Positions 43,801 to 52,414 of a stretch of DNA of 64,000 bases are shown here, piece by piece. The first letter of the stretch is position 1; the number at the start of each line of letters is the position of its first letter. Made by a program: the position numbers and the translations under genes. Origin of the DNA: Muribaculum sp. (GTDB taxonomy: Bacteria; Bacteroidota; Bacteroidia; Bacteroidales; Muribaculaceae); the NCBI GenBank assembly GCA_009775095.1, contig VSOZ01000004.1, positions 1 to 64,000 on the forward strand, written 5' to 3'. A model generated the notes under the pieces. It saw only the letters and a program-made list of their open reading frames with translations, was not told the origin of the DNA and did not search any database.

Positions 43801-44045
43801 GTCGCTACGGGAGCCGGGAGTTCAGGCGCCACACCTGCCCCTTGCCGGTAATCGGCCGGAGTCTTTACCGGCTGAAAGTCCCAGTAACCGTTAAGACACA
43901 ATTCCTGACGATAAGGTTGCTCCGCTTCGTTCACTATCCCTGTCGACGGCGCAAACCGGAAAGGATAAGTGGTCTTCGCCACAGCGGAAACGGTGGAAAA
44001 GACCAATGCGATAATGATTGAAATCGTTAATCTATTCTTTTTCAT
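40836..44045 (-). CDS. Large GH2 exported glycosidase
   Basis: This is a 1069-residue exported enzyme (signal peptide 1-24). It has a GH2 sugar-binding domain (LNGYWDFQPV, IKIPSPWNINSF, EAVVYVNGHKVGEN), an immunoglobulin-like domain, and a TIM barrel with RSDSWHFQGIPQMTRRYAWAWFKAIKDMNGNAVRPHAQVYPRFYLDMADEMGI. Acid/base Glu482 lies in SVSNENKPV and nucleophile Glu560 in GMGEHSM. The ~400-residue C-terminal extension is unusual in length and ends in strand-rich modules (VPKLSFEVKSKKAALAVNGK). The family covers beta-galactosidase, beta-glucuronidase and beta-mannosidase; the specificity is not readable here. It heads a three-gene unit with the CBM6/GH43 and GH71/99-like genes. Confidence 0.85.
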   Translation of the reverse strand: MKKNRLTISIIIALVFSTVSAVAKTTYPFRFAPSTGIVNEAEQPYRQELCLNGYWDFQPVKTPADYRQGAGVAPELPAPVATGWSKTPIKIPSPWNINSFANRDLEGPDHRNYPSYPAEWDDILMGWLKKDFTVPADWAGEEIKLYFEAVAGEAVVYVNGHKVGENFDLFLPFSFDVTDVVTPGEKAEVLVGVRSQKLFEDNSTVGRRIVPAGSMWGYHINGIWQDVYLLAMPKLQVSDVFVKPLVDKDLLEVEVELTNNTPKKADVTLGGDVRRWINLAGNDVNSAPEPKSMLGASALAIAPVKVSVPAGSSVKTTLSVKVDGRLNLWTPEQPNLYGLVLNVADKKNTIDKKYERFGWRQWTLVGDKQCLNGKPYALRSDSWHFQGIPQMTRRYAWAWFKAIKDMNGNAVRPHAQVYPRFYLDMADEMGICVLDETANWASDGGPKLDSDKFWEHSKDHLSRFVKRDRNHASVFGWSVSNENKPVILYVYNRPDLMPLQVKAWEEWRDIVRDIDPTRPWISSDGEDDGDGILPVTVGHYGDKNSMNGWKAIGKPWGMGEHSMAYYGTPEQVSKYNGERAYELQLGRMEGLANECYNLIADQRNMGASFSTIFNMVWYGLKPLPLGKRDLTVAPSLENDGIFFGEYIEGVPGVQPERVGPYSTTFNPGYDPALPLYEEWPLFAALRAANAPGAPAWSEWAEVDKSAYEAPAANAAKPYGEVMFVGNADGNVKRTLDEQGVIWSTRVKKPASALVIVDASSVVSADDITKIKALAAKGADVWLWGVTPEAVKALAGLLPDELEVTPLVRSSFIPVQSSWLRGFNNSDFYFCEVQVGDVSRNALSGRFVENGEVLLDACRTDWRKWNKRAEELKTASVLRSENECPEATAVFVRYPGKTSDMYVSTLTEFANSEKGFNTLSRLLANAGVQCRQREIDANDVFFHRDGKVMLPESAKAHFAKNGGESAELVFYAYSPRPLDDLLIEPNVPKLSFEVKSKKAALAVNGKPVAVKQAHNEARFHELPLKSGWNKITLTVRPDDLNNDFYGFFYCDNRADFIPLLNAAYVNPEVR

Positions 44046-44128
44046 GATTGAAATAATGTTTGGTCAGTTTTTTTCCACAAAAGTCAGTTTATACACTTAA
44101 TACTATATTAAATATTAAGTTAATTCAT

Positions 44129-44170
44129 AAGAAAAGTCCCGTTTCATGTTCTAAAACATAAAACGGGACT
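44129..44170 (-). terminator. Terminator after the GH3 xylosidase-like gene
   Basis: AGTCCCGTTT (44135-44144) and AAACGGGACT (44161-44170) form a 10-bp stem with an inner CATGTT/AACAT pairing. On the minus strand it is followed by TTTTCTT, so transcription from the upstream PUL block should stop here. The remaining gap to 44045 is AT-rich and should hold the promoter of the GH2 unit, though I find no exact TAnnTTTG. Confidence 0.7.
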
Positions 44171-44191
44171 CGGATATAGGACTATTGCTTT

Positions 44192-46807
44192 TTACTTTTT
44201 CAATGTAAAATTAAGTTTTTTGAGTGACGCATCGTCGGAGGTGCCGCCGTACAATATCTCATAATCGCCGGGCTTGACTTTCATGACACCCTCATCACGA
44301 TCAAAAAACTCAAACGCCGTTGCCGGCAAGGTAAACTCGACATCGACAGTAGCGCCCGCACGCGTGGCTACGCGACGGAATGCACGCAATGACTTTTTGG
44401 GTCCGTAGGGATCCTGAAGATTTCTTACATAAACCTGAACGATCTCGTCACCGTCCATCCGGCCGGCATTGGTCAGCGGCACATTAAGTACAGCCACGTC
44501 ATCACCACTACCGGCCAACGTTTTTACTGTAGCATCGCCGTAACGGAACTCGGAGTATCCCAGTCCGTGACCGAACGGGAAGAGCGGAGTACCGTCAAAG
44601 TAGCGGTATGTGCGGTTATCCATATAATAGTCTTCAAAATCGGGAAGATCGCTTGTCGACGCATAGAACGTAACCGGCAGACGTCCCGACGGATTGCAGT
44701 CTCCGGCCAGAATATCGGCAATGGCCGTACCGCCGGCCTCACCGGGGTAAAACGCAGTCATGACAGCATCGCAGTTTTCGGCGGCCCAAGGCATGGCTAC
44801 GGCACTACCCGTACACATGACAAACACAACAGGGCGCCCCATAGCTTTAAGAGCCTGAAGCAAGCGCTCCTGAACAACAGGAAGCTCAATGACCGTACGG
44901 TCGCCCCCACGGAATCCGGCGAGATGTACACCCATCTCCTCACCTTCAAGATGCGGAGAGAGGCCACCGACAAACACTATGGCGTCGGCATCAGCCACCT
45001 GCGAGGCTACACTGCCGTAATCGAGCGGCACACGCTCACCGAGATCAAATTTAAGGTCGGCCGAGCCGTAAGCCTGATAGTATTCGAGCACTATATCATA
45101 TGCACTACCTTTCTTGGCATCAAGTACATATGTTATGTCAGACTTATGGCCTTCGCCCCACTCGTCTATTACCGGCTTACCGTCAATCAACAGTCGGAAT
45201 CCGTCATCGCCCTCGACATGAAAGGTGACTTTGCCCGACGCCGCAGGCACATATCGACCTTCGAAACGGGCGCTGAAATTCACGACAGGTACATCTGGAG
45301 CAAAAGCGGTCTCGCCGTTGTTGGTCAAGTTGAGCGGTTCGCCGAAATATGTCACGCGCATAGGAGCGCCCTCGAGCGTTCTGTTGTTCCAGAACGAAGC
45401 CTTCATACCCTTGCGCCCGTCGGCCGACATCTTGTCAAACTCGCTAAGGGTTACCGTCTCGTCAACATAGTCGCAACCTTTCAAGTACACGACCTCAGCG
45501 TCGGGAAACTTTGAACGAATGCCGTCAAGCACCGTCACAGACGACTTGGGAAAACCGTTATAGTTGCCCCACATCATAACCGAGTCGTTGGCGTTCGGGC
45601 CGAGCACCGCTATCTTCTTTATCTTGCGGTCAAACGGAAGCGTATTGTTACGATTGGTCATCAATACGATACTCTTGCGGGCCATCTCAAGCGCCTTTGC
45701 ACGGTGAGCACCGCAGGCCACAAGAGAGTCGGGAAGATTCCACCACGGAGTCAGTTCGTCATCATACAGATTGCCGAGCTGAAAACGCGCACGCAACAGA
45801 CGAAATACAGACCGATCAAGATCGGCCTCGCTCATCAACCCCGCCTCGATACTACGCTTTATCTCGGGATACGCTCTGTCGCCGCACTCAAGGTCGTTGC
45901 CCGACAGGAGAGCATCGGCGGCAGTCTCCACAGGCGACTTGTGGGTAGCGTGTCCATACGGTTCCGGATTGAAGAAATCGCCCAGAGCACCACAATCCGA
46001 CAGCACCACATCGTCATAGCCCCAGTCTTCGCGCAATATTTTTTTCAACAGTTTTTTGTTTGAACAGCACGGTTCGTCTTCGTAGCGGTTGTAGGCACAC
46101 ATGACCTCCTTGACGTGTCCGTCAAGCACGGCGACTTTAAATGCCGGCAGGTATGTCTCCCACAGGTCCTCGGGAGGTATGGCGGTAGCGTTGTAAGTAT
46201 GGCGGTTCCACTCCGGTCCGCTATGTACGGCAAAGTGCTTGGCACAGGCGTGCAGCTTATCATACTTGCCGATGCCGTCGCCCTGAAGACCGCGTATGAC
46301 AGCCAGCCCCATGCGTGAAGTCAGGTAAGGATCCTCGCCATAGGTCTCCTGTCCGCGTCCCCACCTCGGATCACGGAATATATTGATATTCGGAGTCCAA
46401 TAAGTAAGTCCGCGATACTGTCCGCGACGATTTTCACGAACCGACTGATTATACTTTACACGCGCCTCATCCGACACCATGTCAAACACCTCGGCCACAG
46501 CTCCGTCATCAAACGTGGCGGCAAGCGCTATAGCCTGCGGAAACACCGTGGCCGTACCGGCACGCCCCACTCCATGCAACGCCTCGCTCCACCAGTTATA
46601 CTCCGGTATGCCGAGGCGCTCTATAGCCGGCGAATGATTGGTCATCATACTGACCTTCTCGTCAAGAGTAAGTCGCGACAGAAGGTCGCGGGCACGCTCG
46701 TCGGCCGAGAGTTCGGGATTTCGGTAAGGCTCGGTCTGCCCGGTCGCGTATTGCGCCGCAACCGCAATCCCGAGAAACAGAATCGGTCTTACTAAACTTT
46801 TAAGCAT
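44192..46807 (-). CDS. GH3 glycosidase with inserted PA14 domain (beta-xylosidase-like)
   Basis: This is an 871-residue exported enzyme (signal peptide 1-23, ending YATGQ). The GH3 barrel shows RLTLDEKVSMMTN, YNWWSEALHGVGR, FPQAIALAATFD, IFRDPRWGRGQETYGEDPYLTS and CAKHFAVHSGPEWNRH, with nucleophile Asp271 in VLSDCGA. The second domain (from ~385) is interrupted by a PA14-like insert (~475-600: GMKASFWNN, VTFHVEGDDGFRLLIDGKPVID). The YNWWSEALHG and RH patterns are typical of GH3 beta-xylosidases/arabinofuranosidases, so xylosidase is favoured. A -7 box just upstream gives it its own promoter, and the terminator at 44129-44170 closes the unit. Confidence 0.85.
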   Translation of the reverse strand: MLKSLVRPILFLGIAVAAQYATGQTEPYRNPELSADERARDLLSRLTLDEKVSMMTNHSPAIERLGIPEYNWWSEALHGVGRAGTATVFPQAIALAATFDDGAVAEVFDMVSDEARVKYNQSVRENRRGQYRGLTYWTPNINIFRDPRWGRGQETYGEDPYLTSRMGLAVIRGLQGDGIGKYDKLHACAKHFAVHSGPEWNRHTYNATAIPPEDLWETYLPAFKVAVLDGHVKEVMCAYNRYEDEPCCSNKKLLKKILREDWGYDDVVLSDCGALGDFFNPEPYGHATHKSPVETAADALLSGNDLECGDRAYPEIKRSIEAGLMSEADLDRSVFRLLRARFQLGNLYDDELTPWWNLPDSLVACGAHRAKALEMARKSIVLMTNRNNTLPFDRKIKKIAVLGPNANDSVMMWGNYNGFPKSSVTVLDGIRSKFPDAEVVYLKGCDYVDETVTLSEFDKMSADGRKGMKASFWNNRTLEGAPMRVTYFGEPLNLTNNGETAFAPDVPVVNFSARFEGRYVPAASGKVTFHVEGDDGFRLLIDGKPVIDEWGEGHKSDITYVLDAKKGSAYDIVLEYYQAYGSADLKFDLGERVPLDYGSVASQVADADAIVFVGGLSPHLEGEEMGVHLAGFRGGDRTVIELPVVQERLLQALKAMGRPVVFVMCTGSAVAMPWAAENCDAVMTAFYPGEAGGTAIADILAGDCNPSGRLPVTFYASTSDLPDFEDYYMDNRTYRYFDGTPLFPFGHGLGYSEFRYGDATVKTLAGSGDDVAVLNVPLTNAGRMDGDEIVQVYVRNLQDPYGPKKSLRAFRRVATRAGATVDVEFTLPATAFEFFDRDEGVMKVKPGDYEILYGGTSDDASLKKLNFTLKK

Positions 46808-46828
46808 ATCTATGAATTTTGGTTTTTA

Positions 46829-46836
46829 CAAATATA
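46829..46836 (-). promoter_or_regulatory. -7 box of the GH3 xylosidase-like gene
   Basis: On the minus strand TATATTTG matches TAnnTTTG, ~20 nt before the ATG at 46807. It follows the hairpin at 46867-46919, suggesting independent initiation of this gene. Confidence 0.5.
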
Positions 46837-46866
46837 CGAAGAATATTTCGCATCAGAAATAATAAC

Positions 46867-46919
46867 TATGTCGCAAAAGCAAATCACGGGTGCAAACCAT
46901 GACCGGCTTTTGCGACATA
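46867..46919. terminator. Long inverted repeat between GH43 and GH3 genes
   Basis: A perfect 14-bp inverted repeat, TATGTCGCAAAAGC (46867-46880) with GCTTTTGCGACATA (46906-46919), encloses a 25-nt loop. It fills the gap between GH43 and GH3. There is no clean T-tract on the minus side, so it may act as an attenuator or an operator upstream of the GH3 promoter. Confidence 0.6.
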
Positions 46920-46940
46920 TTACAAAATACTATGACTTGC

Positions 46941-47945
46941 CTATTTTCTCTGCTCTACCATTTTTATAGTGCCGTCTTCGTTATGATACAACTTGTCGAC
47001 ACAGATGGAGCGAAGCCAGTCATGACCTGACAGCTTGCTGTTATGGTAGAATGCAAACCACTGTCCCTTGAAATTCACGATCGAGCCGTGGTTGGTATAG
47101 CTGTCGGTCGGCTCCATGTATATACCCATGTGGGTCCACGGTCCGAGCGGCGAGTCGCTGACCGCATAGCGCATGCGGTTGTCGCCGGGCACACCGTCAT
47201 TCCAAGCCTCATCGTGATTATCGGAGTACGAGAGATAATAGCGACCGTTGTACTTGTGTATCCAAGTAGCCTCATGGAAGTCCTCAAGCCCCGTCATAAC
47301 CTGCATAGGACCGTCAAGTTCAATCATGTTGTCTTTAAGACGTCCGCCCATGCAGCGACCGCCGCCACCGTTATATATATAGGCTTTGCCGTCATCGTCA
47401 ACAAACACGCAGGGGTCGATAAGCGGCTCCATGCCTTTGATGTAGCCAATCACCTTGAAGTTGGCGGCAGGCTCGTCGCTGACAGCGACGCCGATCTTCC
47501 AGCTCTTGTTCCACTCCGTATCGCTCGGATGCGGGAAGTAGAAGTAATACTTGCCGTCCTTGTAAGCACAGTCGGGAGCCCACATGAAGCCACCTTCGGG
47601 ACGTCCCCACTCTACTTGCGAGGAGTTGAGTATCTCGCCGTGGTCCACCCATTTCACCATGTCATCGGTTGAAAACACATGGTAGCGGTCCATCAGGTCG
47701 CAACCGCGCGGCGGGTCTATGTCATGCGACGCATATACATAAAGACGTCCGTCATCCCACACATGAGCCGATGGATCGGCTGTATACATGTGGGTCACAA
47801 ACGGATTGGGCGCCATATTGTCAAATGCGGGCACCTCCTCGGCCTCCGAGTTGGCGGCATTTGACGACGAGCACGATGTTGCAAGCCAACCGCAACACAG
47901 CACTGCGACACCCGTCATACATTTATTTACAAAATTGATCATCAT
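46941..47945 (-). CDS. GH43 glycosidase lipoprotein
   Basis: This is a 334-residue lipoprotein (WLATSC, Cys25), probably displayed at the outer membrane. It is a single GH43 domain with base Asp57 in YTADPSAHVW, pKa-modulator Asp177 in IDPCVF and acid Glu225 in HEATWIHKYNGRYYL. It also shares YVYASHDIDPPRGCDLMDRYHVFSTDDMVKW-type sequence with the GH43 domain at 38782-40800; the two are paralogs, here without the CBM modules. The likely activity is an exo-acting arabinofuranosidase or xylosidase. It follows the GH71/99-like lipoprotein gene by 19 nt and is in the SusC/D transcript. Confidence 0.85.
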   Translation of the reverse strand: MMINFVNKCMTGVAVLCCGWLATSCSSSNAANSEAEEVPAFDNMAPNPFVTHMYTADPSAHVWDDGRLYVYASHDIDPPRGCDLMDRYHVFSTDDMVKWVDHGEILNSSQVEWGRPEGGFMWAPDCAYKDGKYYFYFPHPSDTEWNKSWKIGVAVSDEPAANFKVIGYIKGMEPLIDPCVFVDDDGKAYIYNGGGGRCMGGRLKDNMIELDGPMQVMTGLEDFHEATWIHKYNGRYYLSYSDNHDEAWNDGVPGDNRMRYAVSDSPLGPWTHMGIYMEPTDSYTNHGSIVNFKGQWFAFYHNSKLSGHDWLRSICVDKLYHNEDGTIKMVEQRK

Positions 47946-47964
47946 AGTCTGTCATACTTATGTT

Positions 47965-49536
47965 TTACTGACGGGCAGGTATTGCCTCCGACATGGGCAC
48001 CTCGGCGTTGAGCATCTTGCCGGCCATACCGGTAAGCCACAGATAGTGGTCGGTAGGCAGATCGTCATCAATGCCCTCGAATGTTATGCCCATCTGGCTC
48101 TGCCGCTGGCACCATCCGCCGGTAGGAGCGGGATCAACATCCTCTTTTGCCATGAATACGGTAGCCGAGGTAGTCCAGCTTATGCCGCTCATGTTGGTAT
48201 AGGTCACGCGCTCGTTCTTGGGATTATAGACCACGTAGTAGTCAATATCGGCCTCATTGCTCGGCACTTTGCTCTTGTTCATGACCTTGAATATGGCGGT
48301 ACCCTCGTCGATTTCGTCAAACATACCCACATATATCATCTCACAGCCCTTGCTGACGGCATTGTAGAGCTGCTTCCAGAAGAACTCGCCCTTCATGCGG
48401 TCGTTACGGGTATAATAGGGATGCATATTGAGGTCTGACGCACCGGGGAAGCAGTGGGGAGCGTAGTTAACGTGTACACCCTCCTCCTTTGAGGCGGTCT
48501 GACACCACTCGAGGTCACGTGCCACCATGTTGGCAAATCCGCCCTCGTTGCCGCCCGAGATAAAGTCGGTCAACGTATTGTAACGGCCCACATACCACGG
48601 CATAACCACGTCTGCACTCTTGACAAGCGCATGGAGCGACGCAAGGTCGGGAGTGTAAGTGTCGCCGCCGCCACCGCGCCAATAGGTGCTCGCACCGAGC
48701 ATGATGCTGTAGCCCATGTCTTTAAGACCATCGACAAGCGCTTGGATGTCGGTATTGTTGTAGTCGCGCTCGGCAGGATTAAAACCTACACCCCAAAGAG
48801 CGATAAGAGGCTTGCCGTTTTCATGAAGGTAGAACTTACGCTTTGTGGCATAATTGTCATATATATTGCGCGCATCGGCTATCACTTTATCAAAGCGCGA
48901 AGGATTATAGCCCCCAAGGTCATACATGACCGCAATAGCGCGCTGATACTGATCGGAGCCCTTCATAGCGCTTGCGAGCACTTTGTTGAAATGGTCCTCA
49001 CCGGCGGGATTGTCGATAACCTCACCGACAAAACGCTGCATAAACACTCCGTCGATGTCGTAGTCTTTCATCCACTTGAAGTGAAGCAGTACCGACGACT
49101 CGTCATAAGCACTATAAACCTGAGCCACAGAACCGTCGGCAAAGCGGAAGTCGGTATCGTATTTTACGGTGTACTCGCTCATATCGGGCCACATGTCGAT
49201 CGAGTTGCGCAATACACCGGGCTTGAACATGTCGTTTTCACGATAGTGATACCATCCGGTATTTGACGCCTCGGCATGCTTGCAGCCGTCTTCGGGTGTA
49301 CCGAACCAACCCTGATACCCTACCATGACAAGACCGCGGTACGTATCATAAGGCTCTCCGTCGACATGAGGAGTGAATGATATCTGATTAAATACATCTT
49401 CGCCGGGTTCTTCCGGACCGTCGATCTCATCAAGTGCCGGCGGTATATAATCCTTATCGGAATCACTGCATGAAGAGAACATCATAAGTCCCGGAAGCAC
49501 GCAGCCTACGGCCAACAAATATTTTATATTAAACAT
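47965..49536 (-). CDS. GH71/99-like surface lipoprotein (PUL, copy 2)
   Basis: This is a 523-residue lipoprotein (FSSC, Cys23) with an acidic linker after the Cys (residues ~30-50). The catalytic-type domain has VMVGYQGWFGTPEDG, IDMWPDMSEYTVKYDTDF, FKWMKDYDIDGVFMQRFVG, AIAVMYDLGGY and IYVGMFDEIDEGTAIFK, and is paralogous to the protein at 37529-38785 but longer. Surface lipidation suggests it acts on intact polymer, whereas copy 1 is soluble and probably periplasmic; this division is inference. It stands 92 nt downstream of the DUF3823 gene with a terminator-like hairpin between them. Confidence 0.75.
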   Translation of the reverse strand: MFNIKYLLAVGCVLPGLMMFSSCSDSDKDYIPPALDEIDGPEEPGEDVFNQISFTPHVDGEPYDTYRGLVMVGYQGWFGTPEDGCKHAEASNTGWYHYRENDMFKPGVLRNSIDMWPDMSEYTVKYDTDFRFADGSVAQVYSAYDESSVLLHFKWMKDYDIDGVFMQRFVGEVIDNPAGEDHFNKVLASAMKGSDQYQRAIAVMYDLGGYNPSRFDKVIADARNIYDNYATKRKFYLHENGKPLIALWGVGFNPAERDYNNTDIQALVDGLKDMGYSIMLGASTYWRGGGGDTYTPDLASLHALVKSADVVMPWYVGRYNTLTDFISGGNEGGFANMVARDLEWCQTASKEEGVHVNYAPHCFPGASDLNMHPYYTRNDRMKGEFFWKQLYNAVSKGCEMIYVGMFDEIDEGTAIFKVMNKSKVPSNEADIDYYVVYNPKNERVTYTNMSGISWTTSATVFMAKEDVDPAPTGGWCQRQSQMGITFEGIDDDLPTDHYLWLTGMAGKMLNAEVPMSEAIPARQ

Positions 49537-49550
49537 AACTTTTTTCTATT

Positions 49551-49585
49551 AAAAACCGGAGGAGGCATCTTACCGACTCCTCCGG
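49551..49585 (-). terminator. Terminator-like hairpin between DUF3823 and GH71/99-like genes
   Basis: CCGGAGGAG (49556-49564) pairs with CTCCTCCGG (49577-49585) around a 12-nt loop. On the minus strand it is followed directly by TTTTT. This is a proper intrinsic terminator shape inside a co-directional gene series, so it likely lets only part of the SusC/D transcript continue into the enzyme genes. Confidence 0.75.
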
Positions 49586-49628
49586 TCCAAACCATTATAT
49601 AATTTACCTCCTAAAAAATCTTCACAAA

Positions 49629-50378
49629 TTACTGCGGAATTTCGATAGTCTTGATTTCCGAGTAGTTGTAGTTATGGAACTCGTCGTCGACATAAGCACC
49701 CATACGTACAAAGTAGAAATAACCCTTCTTAACCGGCAGGCGGAACTCAAAAGGCTTCGAACGACCGTCGGGATCGTTCTTGTCCACTAACTTGACCCAT
49801 GAAGAGTTCATATCGGCCTTGTAGTCATCAATGTTGGCATACTCGCCGATGCAGCTGTTGGAGCCGCAGAACTGGTTAAGGCTCAGGAAGGGGCGCACAC
49901 TGCGTATGTTGGGGAGTCCATCGGTAATGGGGGCGCTCAGGCGGCACGACACGATAAGTTCGTTGGCCTCCGCGTCATAATCCATATTGAAGTCGACGAT
50001 GTGCAGATAAGGAGTAACTTCGATTACATCCTCCTCGGTATGACGGCCGATGGGCACACGATGCTTCTCCACGGGCCACCATGCTCCACGCGGCTCCACA
50101 TCGTATGTGCCGTTGAAGAGTTTGGTGTTTTTAAACGTACCGTCCTGCTTTACGGGAATGTCCTGCGGCGAAGGATTGAGGCTGTGGCTCATCTCCCACA
50201 GACGTACCTTGCACTCGCCCTGACTTGCCAGTATAGGCTCTCCTGTAGTGCTGTCGATAATCTTACCGGTATAGCGAGCCTCCGGGCCGTCGAAGTTGTC
50301 GACCTCCATACATGAGGTGGCGCCAAAGGCCATAAAGAGGCTTAAAATGCTATATATATATACCTTAGCTATTTTCAT
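49629..50378 (-). CDS. DUF3823 lipoprotein of the SusC/D unit
   Basis: This is a 249-residue lipoprotein (GATSC, Cys23). The ATG at 50378 is used; an upstream in-frame TTG would only lengthen the signal. The N-terminal half has the carboxypeptidase-regulatory-like pattern ARYTGKIIDSTTGEPI and GTFKNTKLFNGTYDV. The second half is beta-rich (LIVSCRLSAP, FEFRLPVKKGYFYFVRMGAYVDD). DUF3823 genes regularly follow susD and are thought to be surface accessory proteins for glycan capture. It lies 30 nt after the SusD-like gene. Confidence 0.8.
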   Translation of the reverse strand: MKIAKVYIYSILSLFMAFGATSCMEVDNFDGPEARYTGKIIDSTTGEPILASQGECKVRLWEMSHSLNPSPQDIPVKQDGTFKNTKLFNGTYDVEPRGAWWPVEKHRVPIGRHTEEDVIEVTPYLHIVDFNMDYDAEANELIVSCRLSAPITDGLPNIRSVRPFLSLNQFCGSNSCIGEYANIDDYKADMNSSWVKLVDKNDPDGRSKPFEFRLPVKKGYFYFVRMGAYVDDEFHNYNYSEIKTIEIPQ

Positions 50379-50408
50379 AACTCTGAAAAGTTTCAAATAA
50401 ACACTTTA

Positions 50409-52397
50409 TTAATATCCGTCGTTGCGTACGAGTGCGGGGTTCTTGGATATCTCTCCACCGGGTATCTGCTCGTAATAGTGACGTCTGTCAAAAGTCACCT
50501 TGCGGCCTTGACCGTCAACCTCGTTAAGGAATATCCACTTGCCCTCGTCAAGCACGTAATAAGCTGAAAGAGTGTGGCTGAACTTGCCGTCAAGGAACAT
50601 CTTGTCGGCAACACGCCAGCGACGTATGTCGAATATGCGGTGATTTTCAAACGCCAGCTCACGTGCACGCTCGTCGCGTATAAACTGGAGGTTCTCGTCG
50701 ATCTCGAAGCCGTATACATCGGTGCCTATGTCGGCGGGGGCCGGCTTATAGGTGTAAGCCGTGGCGCCTGCGCGGTCGCGGAGTTCGTTGACATGGTCGA
50801 TAGCCTCCTGCTTGAGTGAGTTGTCGCCTTTTATAAGACCGAGCTCATAAGCGGCCTCGGCCCAGTTGCAGAGCACCTCACCGTAGCGGTACACCTTGAA
50901 TGCAGTCTTGCAGTACATAAGATCCTGACGACCGGCTTTGTCGGTAGTGCTGACATACTTGCGTATGAAAGCTCCCGTATAACCGTAACCTTCGTCACCG
51001 CGACCGTCGGCCATACCGTAAGGGCCGTTGATCTTGGTATTGGGATAATTGGCTGTTACATCCTTATAAGTAAGCGGCTGCTCGGCACGCACACGCCACT
51101 TGTCGGTGTAATCGCTGGTACTTCTTACAGTCTCGGCAGTACCGTCGGCAGCCGTACCCGGATACGATACGTATACACCGGCCTGCATATCGAGTACTTC
51201 ACCCGACAGCGGTTCGGTCATACCCGAGAAGAAGAATGTGGCGCGCGCACGGGGTTCAGTCTTGTCGTTATCCCAATAATCGTTCATATTGTCAAAACGT
51301 ACGGGTTTGCCGTCCTCATCGATGATGGCCGGATGCTCGTAGAGCGACATCAGCTCCCACGTGGGCTGTATAGCGCAACCTACAGCGTTGGACAATCCGG
51401 TACCGAGCGGCAGGGCCATCACGTCCCAGCAGTGGAAAAGCGAGGTATCCCATATGGCATCGGAACGATCGGTGTATTGCTTCACAAATATGTCCTCCTC
51501 GGGGCAGTCCTGCGTAAATACCTCGACAAAGGCAGCTTCCTTGTCGCCGCCGTTATGCAGGGTGAAACCACTCTCTTTAAGATACTTGCAGGCGTCGTAA
51601 GCGTACTGGAAAAACTCCTCGGCTTTGGCGACGGGCATGCCCATAAGTCCTTTTGAAGTAGCCTCACCGGAGGTGATTATATAACCGCCGTACTTGGCCA
51701 CGGAACCGGCATATATCATGGCACGCGACATGAGTGCAGCTGCAGCATAACGGTTGGCACGTCCGTTGGTCTTGGTAGTGGTGCCGTTTTCCATCGCGAA
51801 CTTCAGATCATCATAAATGAACTTCCAGCAGTCATACTCGGTATTGCGCGGCATACGCAGCTCCTCGATGGGAGCGGTGGGATCGAGCACGCGGTCGACG
51901 ATAGGTACACCACCGTAACGCTTCACCATACCGAAATAGTAAAGTGCACGCAGGAAGCGACCTTCAGCCTCATACTCAAGCATCTGCTGTTCCGTATAGT
52001 TGGCGGCATAGTCGGGCAGCTTCTCAAGGAAGTTGTTGATGTCATGGATGCGGCCGTAAGGCCAATAGCCCCATCCGTCGCCATATGAGGTGGCACGTCC
52101 TACCGCCTCCTGCGAGCAGGAAGCCGGACTCGACTTCTGAGCCTGCCATTTATTGCCGGTGTGCCAGCCTTCGTTGCAGTCCGTAGCATAACCCTTCTGG
52201 TCGCCGTTCTGACCATAATTAAAGTCCTCGATAGGCGCATCCTGATAGATCAGCGCAAGATATTTCTTGATACCTTCGTCAGACTTCAACAGCGTGTTTT
52301 CGCTGAGAATGCCCTTAGGCTCAAGGTCGAGGTCGTTGCACGCAGTCGCGAGAATACCGCAGGCGGCCGCTATGCATAAGTATTTTAATGTCTTCAT
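50409..52397 (-). CDS. SusD/RagB-family glycan-binding lipoprotein
   Basis: This is a 662-residue surface lipoprotein (LATAC, Cys20) that binds glycan and forms the lid of the SusC channel. The start at 52397 is preferred because an AAAGGA sequence lies just upstream of it and after the earlier in-frame ATG, whose A overlaps the susC-like stop. Family features are LDLEPKG, an N-terminal TPR-like helical region (YEAEGRFLRALYYFGMVKRYGGVPIVD), and a C-terminus with NEFRDRAG-type and RDERARELAFENHRIFDIRRWR sequence typical of RagB/SusD. It is immediately downstream of the SusC-like gene, so the pair acts together. Confidence 0.95.
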   Translation of the reverse strand: MKTLKYLCIAAACGILATACNDLDLEPKGILSENTLLKSDEGIKKYLALIYQDAPIEDFNYGQNGDQKGYATDCNEGWHTGNKWQAQKSSPASCSQEAVGRATSYGDGWGYWPYGRIHDINNFLEKLPDYAANYTEQQMLEYEAEGRFLRALYYFGMVKRYGGVPIVDRVLDPTAPIEELRMPRNTEYDCWKFIYDDLKFAMENGTTTKTNGRANRYAAAALMSRAMIYAGSVAKYGGYIITSGEATSKGLMGMPVAKAEEFFQYAYDACKYLKESGFTLHNGGDKEAAFVEVFTQDCPEEDIFVKQYTDRSDAIWDTSLFHCWDVMALPLGTGLSNAVGCAIQPTWELMSLYEHPAIIDEDGKPVRFDNMNDYWDNDKTEPRARATFFFSGMTEPLSGEVLDMQAGVYVSYPGTAADGTAETVRSTSDYTDKWRVRAEQPLTYKDVTANYPNTKINGPYGMADGRGDEGYGYTGAFIRKYVSTTDKAGRQDLMYCKTAFKVYRYGEVLCNWAEAAYELGLIKGDNSLKQEAIDHVNELRDRAGATAYTYKPAPADIGTDVYGFEIDENLQFIRDERARELAFENHRIFDIRRWRVADKMFLDGKFSHTLSAYYVLDEGKWIFLNEVDGQGRKVTFDRRHYYEQIPGGEISKNPALVRNDGY

Positions 52398-52414
52398 TGT
52401 ATTGTATCCTTTCA

